DNA of 64,000 nt from Lachancea kluyveri NRRL Y-12651 (Eukaryota; Ascomycota; Saccharomycetes; Saccharomycetales; Saccharomycetaceae), in the NCBI GenBank assembly GCA_000149225.2, contig CM000693.1:62001-126000 (forward strand), given 5' to 3'. The notes under the pieces are model-generated. The model was not told the origin of the DNA. It made no database searches and worked only from the letters and a program-made list of their open reading frames with translations. The position numbers and the translations under genes are program-made. Position 1 is the first letter of the stretch; each line of letters starts with the position of its first letter. This document shows, piece after piece, positions 57,967 through 64,000 of this stretch.

Positions 57967-60140
57967 TGTAAACCTCTCAGTTAGCAGACGGTTAAAGGCT
58001 CATGCGTTAGACCAAGTTCTTTAAACTATTGCGTCTTGACTGCTTTTTCTTATGTCCTCTTTTATCAATAACTGAGATCCCTCTTCGATTGATTTCTAAT
58101 CTCTGAGCTCTATTTATACTTTTCCGGATCATCTTAGCTTCCAGTCGTCAGCTTACCGATATTTTAGGTTTGGTTGCTATTGGATGCTGTAACGGTCCTT
58201 AGAGATCACTCCATCAGTTGCTCTATTAGACCGTTAACACGCTGTTATATTCGATAGGACCATTCCACTTTACTCGGTTTTTATGCCAATTCCGAATAAA
58301 TAATAACGAGATATCATTCACTTATTCCATAACATCTTCCCCTTTCTCTTGATGGACGAGGCAGCTGTAGTCTCTGATAGTTAAATAAAGTTTTAGGTTA
58401 GCGATAGTCCTTTCTGGAGCAGAACTGTGTTAAATTCCTTGTCAGAAAATTCGACTGCTATCGTGGGGCTAGCATCTGTCATCTTATGATATCATATCCT
58501 GCCTCATACGTTGTTTCCCACAGTTGCCGATGTTTTATTCGTTCGTTTTAACCCTTCCAAATAAGTTCTTGGTTTTTGTTTCGGATACCGTTTAGTTCTT
58601 TGGATAAATTTCTTGACCCACTGCACGTTTATTACTCCGCGAATCTTTGATGACAGCGGTAAGTCTAGTCCAAATGCGTTACTCAGTGTTTCGACAGCTT
58701 TGAAGAAGCCTAGGTGGATGGGTTGGACCTTTGTGTAGCATTCTTCGTCGAAATATGTCCTCGCGGCGTACTCATAGATAATCGCTCACAAAGACATCTA
58801 GTTAGCTCCACCTCCTGTTGGCCAATTTTCCATCATTACCTAGTTTTCTGTGAGGAAATCTTTGGTTTGTGACTCAATGGTTCTTAAACGTTTGGCCAAG
58901 TCTACCATGCAAAAACGGCTTGCAGACAGTTTGTGTCTGGCGTCTAGGACCAATTCATTGGATATGTACCCCAAGTCAATCTTAAACAGTGAGTCATACA
59001 CAGCGGTGTTGTACGTTGAGTTATACAGAAAACCCGATTTGCGGCAATAGTATATTACACAGTTCTGGTGTGACTGGACTGTGCGATATACGCGTAAAGC
59101 AGTCTGTTTAAAATTTGGACATACCGTTCTGCCTGACCATATATCTGGAGGCAATTGCTAGCGGATATCTTCTGCTCGATCCCTAGTCGCGTCGTCTGCT
59201 CTGAGTATGTGTTCTTCATAGAGCATAACATCTGAGCTCGCCTTGTTTGGCTATGACTTTCGTGATCTTTATCATAGCTATGGTAAGGCCAAGGACATAC
59301 CCCGGCCGAGCTGCACTTCAGTAAGTGATTGCAAGACCTAGTGGACATGACATACTGTGTGCTGTCTATACTTTTGACGGTATGCCTGCATCGTGGGCTC
59401 ATCGCAAAGTCCCTTTTGTTGGCAATTCTCAGCATAGCCCGTAATAGCAGGGGAATTGGGCTTTCCTCTCATAGCAAATAGTAGTGGGTGGTATGGTCTC
59501 CACTCAGCAGTTCCACCACGCGCATGATAGTACCCGTCCTCATTGGGTCCGTAACCATACCTGTAGCTGTTTGAATAGAGTGTCACATGTACGTTCGTGT
59601 TAGCGTCAATACAAGCATGGCACGGACCTGTTGTATTACACAAACCTAGAGTACAATTCGCTTGCGGCCCAATGTTTATAAACTCATCACTATCCAGATC
59701 GATCTCTATGTTTTCTAGTCCAGGCGGTGGATAGTTGTTGTAGCCTATGACAAACTTATCATTCATACTCCTATTGCTTGATACTATCATAACCCAAAGC
59801 CGTTATTACGTAGGTAAAAAAAAACAACACTCGGTATACTAAGGTCATGAGGCTGGTTGTGTCCTGTTGAAACTTCTTCTGCTGTTTTTGTGTCGTTCAC
59901 TTGTTCGATGAACATATCATAGAACAAGTGGTCTATATAGCATCGCCGTTTACCCAGAGTCGATAGAAGAGCCGGATAAATCAAGCCACATCATTATAAT
60001 GCTCTGATAGTATCCAGGGAAGTATACGCAAGGCTTAGAAATCCCTCTCTGATGGATCTCTGTTATAGACAGAGGCATTAGAAAAATCAATTAGGCAGTA
60101 ATAATTTAAGGAATTCGATCCAAGGCATGAGCCATCAACA
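57967..60140 (-). mobile_element. Broken Ty3/gypsy-type retrotransposon relic
   Basis: Old, heavily broken LTR retrotransposon on the minus strand, next to a tRNA gene as is usual for Ty3. Parts seen: one LTR at about 57967-58334 (its element-5' edge TGTTATGG at 58334 is clear; the other edge is tentative), a polypurine tract just beside it (58335-58350), and stretches resembling Ty3 integrase, including its C-terminal region and the segment reading FLYNSTYNTAVYDSLFKID. About 2.2 kb remain of a family normally above 5 kb. There are many breaks and internal losses, and no intact gene. I could not confirm a second LTR. The amount of decay suggests an ancient insertion. Confidence 0.75.
58335..58350 (-). 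other. Polypurine tract of the Ty3-like relic
   Basis: The minus strand reads AAGAGAAAGGGGAAGA immediately before the LTR edge, the expected plus-strand primer site of the family. Confidence 0.7.
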
Positions 60141-60180
60141 GTATCTTATACAAAAAGCTTGCTTCATAATCCGTGTCTCA

Positions 60181-60252
60181 TCCGATATAGTGTAACGGCT
60201 ATCACATCACGCTTTCACCGTGGAGACCGGGGTTCGACTCCCCGTATCGGAG
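60181..60252 (+). tRNA. tRNA-Glu(UUC)
   Basis: 72 nt, beginning TCCGATATAGTGTAACGGC and ending CCCGTATCGGAG. The acceptor stem TCCGATA/TATCGGA is perfect, the anticodon TTC lies in the loop CTTTCAC, and GGGGTTCGACTCCCC forms the T arm. There is no intron. It matches the yeast tRNA-Glu(UUC) essentially base for base. An oligo-T terminator follows. The Ty3-like relic lies upstream. Confidence 0.97.
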
Positions 60253-60253
60253 C

Positions 60254-60259
60254 TTTTTT
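60254..60259 (+). terminator. Pol III terminator of tRNA-Glu
   Basis: Six T starting 2 nt after the tRNA 3' end. Confidence 0.85.
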
Positions 60260-60920
60260 GGATCATCCCCATTATTTTTGCACGGGAGCTGCGGAGTTCT
60301 CCCGTGCGAATGCTCCGGAAGACTGGAAGCCGGACGGAGTACTGCATGCAGAACCCACGGACATGGGACACAAAAGAATAAAGGGGGGAATAATTGCAAC
60401 ACGACAATTTGGCCTTGTGGATGAAGTTTCGACGATATCCCGACACGGGACCCTAACGGGCTACACTGGCCGAAGAAAAATAAAGCTATTTTTCCCTGTT
60501 GTGGATGTAAAACTCGGATCGTGTGGCTTACAGTAATATCATATCACAAAATTAGTTATAATCTCTAAAAGCCATTTTTATTTGAGTTGTTTTATGCGCT
60601 GCTCCTGCTCTGTAGGAAAGGGCGGCCACGGCACATCTATCCCACCAGCCGCATGTTTTTCCGCCAAAGAGCGTATATTTATCCGCGCAGAGGAGCCGCA
60701 CAGGAGTTCTTCCGGGATTCCAGTGGTAATTTTTGTGGGGGGGAGGGGGGGAATGCAAGCCTCCCGGATCTTTACAGACTCAGGAAAAATTTTTCTATAT
60801 AAAGGAAGGACCGCTTGTTGAAGAAGAAAGTTAAAGTGGGTACCACGAGCGAAAGGACAAAATATAGAGTTTTTAGAGTATTTACTGAAAAAAAAGGGTA
60901 TTAAAGATCATACAAGAAGG
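60260..60920 (+). promoter_or_regulatory. STD1/MTH1 promoter
   Basis: Inverted repeat GCACGGGAG / CTCCCGTGC (60280-60288 and 60299-60307). Five Rgt1-type elements (CGGANNA or reverse): 60311-60317, 60316-60322, 60335-60341, 60679-60685 and 60708-60714. A Mig1-type site TTTTTGTGGGG is at 60730-60740 inside a G-rich run to about 60751. TATATAAA lies at 60796-60803, 118 bp before the ATG. Rgt1 and Mig1 control of the S. cerevisiae STD1/MTH1 pair is established; the sites here are motif matches. Confidence 0.6.
60280..60307. repeat. Perfect 9-bp inverted repeat in STD1 promoter
   Basis: GCACGGGAG and CTCCCGTGC separated by 10 nt (CTGCGGAGTT). It starts 28 nt past the tRNA-Glu 3' end. Confidence 0.9.
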
Positions 60921-62102
60921 ATGTTCGTTTCACCGCCATCACCAGCGTCCACTTCTCAGGCGTTACCCAGTTTACTCAATAAGAAAAAGTGTTCAGAACT
61001 GCCCACTATTCAAGAAGACGCGACATCAATGTCAAACACAGCATCTCAGATGAGAAAGGATTTCGTCAGTACGCCTCCAGAATATGCCAATAGGGCGAGA
61101 GATGAGATTAAAAAAAGATTGCTGCATAATAAAAAACTACAACAGAATTCTCGTAGCAAGAATTGCTCAGATCAACAAAGTGTTACATCCAGCGATAACC
61201 AATCCATTGTAACATCGACGCACTCAAGCATTTTTTCCCATCCATCGGTTTTAACACAAAGCACCACAAACAGCTCCATATACGAAGATAAGCCCCGCAC
61301 GATAACTTTGCAAGAGGCATTACCAAAGGTTTTTTATGACATGTATTCACCTGATATTTTAATGGATCCAGCCAGCCTTCTTTGCAACGGTAGACCCAAG
61401 TTTACAAAAAGGGAGCTGCTGGACTGGGATTTGAACGATATAAGATCCTTGTTAATAGTGGAAAGATTGAGGCCAGAGTGGGGATACCAATTGCCTATTA
61501 TTGAATTTCAACCAATGTTTTCTGCAAGTAATGGCTCTTGTGCTCCACAGTTCAGGATGCAGCTATTACCTTTGGACTCCTCAGACGAAGTCATTATTCA
61601 AACGCTGGTGGAGTCAGATTTATACCTTGAAGCTCATCTGGATTACGAGTTCAAACTTACAAGTGCCAAATACACTGTAGGTGCAGCAAGGCAAAGACAC
61701 GAACAGATCACGGGGCTTAACGAGCCAGTGATGCACCTGTCTAAGCCTGAATGGAGAAATATAATTGAGAACTATTTGCTAAACATTGCGGTTGAGACGC
61801 AGTGTAGGTTTGATTTCAAAAGAAGTTGCTCGGATTATAAGAAATGGAAACAGGAACAACTGCTGGTCAAGAAACCTGATATGCCACCACCTTCAATTAT
61901 CCCAACAAAGCAAAATAGAAACACCTCGTTATTGAAGAGAGCTTTGTTGAAAAACACTGCAATGAAGCTTTCGCATTCTGAAGAAAAGCCCGTCCCCATC
62001 AAAGTTACTTTGACGAAGGAAGAAAAAGCCATGCTTTGGTCACAGTGCCAGTCCCAAGTGTACCAAAGGCTGGGTCTAGACTGGACACCTGATGCCATTT
62101 GA
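60921..62102 (+). CDS. STD1: Std1/Mth1 glucose-signalling corepressor
   Basis: Partner of the Rgt1 repressor that keeps hexose transporter genes off without glucose. It is degraded after signalling through Snf3/Rgt2 and Yck1/2, and Std1 also activates Snf1. It has 393 residues (444 and 433 in S. cerevisiae Std1 and Mth1). The N-terminus [19 protein letters not shown] is followed by [21 protein letters not shown] conserved core of 250 residues runs from about 130: [51 protein letters not shown] and [20 protein letters not shown]. The C-terminus is [10 protein letters not shown]. Position between RAT1 and DBP5 matches STD1; in an unduplicated genome it stands for both. Confidence 0.93.
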   Translation: MFVSPPSPASTSQALPSLLNKKKCSELPTIQEDATSMSNTASQMRKDFVSTPPEYANRARDEIKKRLLHNKKLQQNSRSKNCSDQQSVTSSDNQSIVTSTHSSIFSHPSVLTQSTTNSSIYEDKPRTITLQEALPKVFYDMYSPDILMDPASLLCNGRPKFTKRELLDWDLNDIRSLLIVERLRPEWGYQLPIIEFQPMFSASNGSCAPQFRMQLLPLDSSDEVIIQTLVESDLYLEAHLDYEFKLTSAKYTVGAARQRHEQITGLNEPVMHLSKPEWRNIIENYLLNIAVETQCRFDFKRSCSDYKKWKQEQLLVKKPDMPPPSIIPTKQNRNTSLLKRALLKNTAMKLSHSEEKPVPIKVTLTKEEKAMLWSQCQSQVYQRLGLDWTPDAI

Positions 62103-63035
62103 ACACTTATTTCTCCAACACCCACCAATTATGCATTATTCACTTCACTTCACTTCTGTTTTTTTTTTCTCTTCTTTTTTTGTTTTTTTGTTTCCTTCAT
62201 TCATAACCTTTTGCATGAGACACCAGCTGTTTCCATATTTATACACATTTGTTTCAGCAGAAGCTAAACAAAATCCTAATGAGATATGACCCACTCCATC
62301 CCTCGAAGCTCAAGTGTCCTTTTAGACGTGTCAGTTTTGAAACAAGGCCAACAGACCTATCGCGTTCGTTCTGCTTATGCACGAAAGAGTTTGGCATTTT
62401 ACTTGTTGCTGCAGCTCTGTATGGGAATTATAAACATTATCGGGTCAGCCTACGACATATAATCCTGTATAGTTTTTTTCTGTCAATCAACTATTGCTTC
62501 TGCCATACGACGTGTATACCGTTATCACACCAGAACCTGTAACGACATCTCCTGGCCAGCTAATTTCTGCTCTGTATTCTGGCACGACTTTCATCTCAGA
62601 GCCCTGAGCCGTATAATCTCTGTACTGGCACCCGTAACATTTCGTTTAATATCTGAATACTACAAACACACACGTAATCGCGACATAGAGCATGTAGAGG
62701 ACATGCTAAAAGCATTGCCTATAATTAAACATTCAATTTGTTCAATCGGTTAAAATTCCTGTATTTATACTTAGAGAAAGACGTCTACAAGAACAGTAGT
62801 GCCGAAACCGGATTGCTAGATAGCCTTTCGCGAGAGAAACTATAACAAGTTTCTCAAGGAGCCTTCACTAGTCATAACGCTTAGAGTTGAGCTATTACCA
62901 AAATGTCCGGGTAATAATTTATTATTTGCATAGTTTGGTTTTCAAAAATTTTTAGCCGAGTGTTCGACGTCTTGAAAGAATAAACCTCGTTGATACATCC
63001 ATTCTCTCAGATAGGAACACTTCCAACTGAACAAA
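62103..63035. other. STD1-DBP5 intergenic region
   Basis: 930 bp. The first 100 bp are T-rich, typical of a 3' end. CAAAAATTTTTAG near 62944-62956 resembles an RRPE. A three-codon ORF (62904-62915, ATG TCC GGG TAA) lies upstream of DBP5. The 62249-62542 frame starts at TTG and shows no domain. I see no snoRNA boxes. Confidence 0.45.
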
Positions 63036-64000
63036 ATGACCGGTATGCCTAATTAAAAAGGGATTAGAGTGAAGGTAACCACTGTATGCTCATCTAAAAC
63101 AAGCTACTAACGCACATAAAACAGCAGAAGTAACCAAAAAAGCTGATGCCGCTGATCTTCTAGCTTCCTTAAAAATTGATTCCGACGCTGAAGTGAAAAA
63201 AGGAGAATCAAAGAATAAAGAAACAAAGGATGAAGACAATATGCCAGCTGAATCTAAGAACGATCAAGCAGAACTAGAAACCAAGGAAGCCAAAGAGGAA
63301 GATGCAAACTTGGTGAAATCTGAATATGAAGTCAAAGTTAAACTTGCAGATTTGCAAGCTGATCCAAACTCTCCTTTGTACAGTGTTAAATCTTTTGAAG
63401 AATTAGGACTGTCAGAGGAACTGCTAAAGGGTTTATACGCTATGAAATTTCAAAAACCCTCCAAAATTCAAGAAAGAGCTTTGCCTCTACTGTTGCACAA
63501 CCCACCAAGAAATATGATTGCTCAATCTCAATCGGGTACTGGTAAAACCGCAGCATTTTCCTTAACAATGCTGTCTCGTGTCGATCCAGCTTTGAACAAA
63601 ACACAGGCGATCTGTTTGGCGCCTGCAAGAGAACTAGCAAGACAAACTTTGGAGGTTATCCAAGAGATGGGCAAATTCACAAAGATATCCACCCAACTGG
63701 TCGTTCCAGACTCTTTCAAAAAAAATGAGCCTATCAACGCCCAAATCATTGTCGGTACACCAGGTACTGTTTTGGATCTAATGCGCAGAAAGATGCTTCA
63801 ATTGGGCAACGTCAAAGTCTTTGTTCTTGATGAGGCTGATAACATGTTGGATAAACAAGGCTTGGGTGACCAGTGTATTCGTGTTAAAAAGTTTTTACCA
63901 AAAAGCACACAGCTGGTTCTATTCAGTGCTACTTTCGATGATTCAGTTCGTGCCTATGCGAGGAAGGTAGTTCCTGATGCCAACTCCTTGGAGCTACAAA
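63036..64000 (+). CDS. DBP5: DEAD-box mRNA export helicase Dbp5, spliced, 3' end cut
   Basis: DEAD-box ATPase that remodels mRNPs at the cytoplasmic face of the nuclear pore with Gle1-InsP6, and also acts in translation termination. Exon 1 is only 63036-63042 (ATGACCG); exon 2 starts at 63125 and runs off the window. The join gives [20 protein letters not shown], matching the S. cerevisiae ADLLASLKI start. Motifs in order: Q motif ([18 protein letters not shown]), [13 protein letters not shown] (I), PARELARQT (Ia), [10 protein letters not shown] (Ib), DEADNMLD (II) and LFSATF (III). About 294 codons are present of roughly 480. The second RecA domain is outside the window. Confidence 0.95.
63043..63124 (+). 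other. DBP5 intron (82 nt)
   Basis: Donor GTATGC at 63043-63048 (last base differs from GTATGT), branch point TACTAAC at 63105-63111, acceptor ACAG ending at 63124. The alternative acceptor 3 nt later (63127) would drop one residue in frame. Confidence 0.88.

Noticed and set aside
58243-58334. Possible very short LTR with TGTTAT ends
   Set aside because: 92 bp is too short for a yeast LTR. A TATAAATAG element about 215 bp inside the edge points to a longer LTR reaching about 57967.
59338-59790. Cys- and Tyr-rich minus-strand frame that could be taken for a secreted or toxin-like protein
   Set aside because: It lies inside the Ty3-like relic, on the same strand and among integrase-like stretches, and has no signal peptide. 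It is best read as part of the fossil.
62249-62542. 97-codon frame between STD1 and DBP5
   Set aside because: It starts at TTG, has no domain character, and internal composition resembles intergenic sequence.
62904-62915. ATG TCC GGG TAA as an alternative DBP5 first exon
   Set aside because: The following GTAATA is not a yeast donor. The ATGACCG exon at 63036 has a near-consensus donor closer to the branch point. Kept only as a possible uORF.

Overview
This window is nuclear DNA of a budding yeast in the Saccharomycetaceae. The proteins align closely with Saccharomyces cerevisiae genes, intergenic distances are short, introns are small and carry GTATGT and TACTAAC signals, and both tRNA genes are of yeast type. 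Gene order shows it is not S. cerevisiae. Genes that S. cerevisiae splits between the sister regions on chromosome XI right arm (DAD2, NUP133, RPF2, MTD1, TRZ1, ECM4, AIM29, DRE2, YKR070W, MET1, BET3, GPT2) and chromosome XV (SGO1, GYP1, ALG8, CYT1, YNG1, RPL3, CKA2, SLD7, LPL1, ASE1, SGT1, NOB1, TMC1, ETT1, RSB1, RAT1, STD1, DBP5) lie interleaved here in one track. Each S. cerevisiae duplicate pair of the block (VPS5/YKR078W, MSA1/MSA2, YOR062C/YKR075C, VHS3/SIS2) is represented once. This is the order expected of a lineage that never had the yeast whole-genome duplication, such as Zygosaccharomyces, Torulaspora, Zygotorulaspora, Lachancea or Kluyveromyces. I cannot name the species from sequence alone. 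Gene names below are those of the S. cerevisiae orthologues, recalled from memory and not from a search. Layout: 1-10.4 kb holds shugoshin (cut by the window edge), DAD2, NUP133, RPF2, MTD1 and GYP1. 10.5-21.98 kb holds TRZ1, the VPS5 retromer nexin, ALG8, an MSA1/2 regulator, an omega-type glutathione transferase and cytochrome c1. 22-31.6 kb holds YNG1, RPL3, a 2.2 kb divergent gap, a YOR062C/YKR075C relative, CKA2, SLD7, LPL1 and AIM29. A tRNA-Lys follows at 31.74 kb. 32-54 kb holds ASE1, SGT1, NOB1, a SIS2/VHS3 protein, DRE2, TMC1, a HAD phosphatase, MET1, ETT1, BET3, GPT2/SCT1, RSB1 and an NDUFAF7/MidA-like mitochondrial protein. 54.7-64 kb holds RAT1, an old broken Ty3-like retrotransposon beside a tRNA-Glu, the STD1/MTH1 glucose regulator and DBP5 (cut by the right edge). 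Four genes (RPF2, CYT1, AIM29, DBP5) need a short intron near the start codon to give full-length proteins. To my knowledge the S. cerevisiae orthologues have none. Recognisable control motifs fit the genes they flank: PAC and RRPE elements at ribosome-biogenesis genes, Cbf1 and Met31/32 sites at MET1, Hap1- and Hap2/3/4-type sites at CYT1, and clusters of Rgt1-type sites at the YOR062C relative and at STD1. The most interesting leads are an ATG-less, presequence-like in-frame extension of TRZ1, the intron set, the glucose-circuit motif clusters and several upstream ORFs that overlap main start codons. I saw no wholly new multi-gene system; most of the window is ordinary conserved gene territory.
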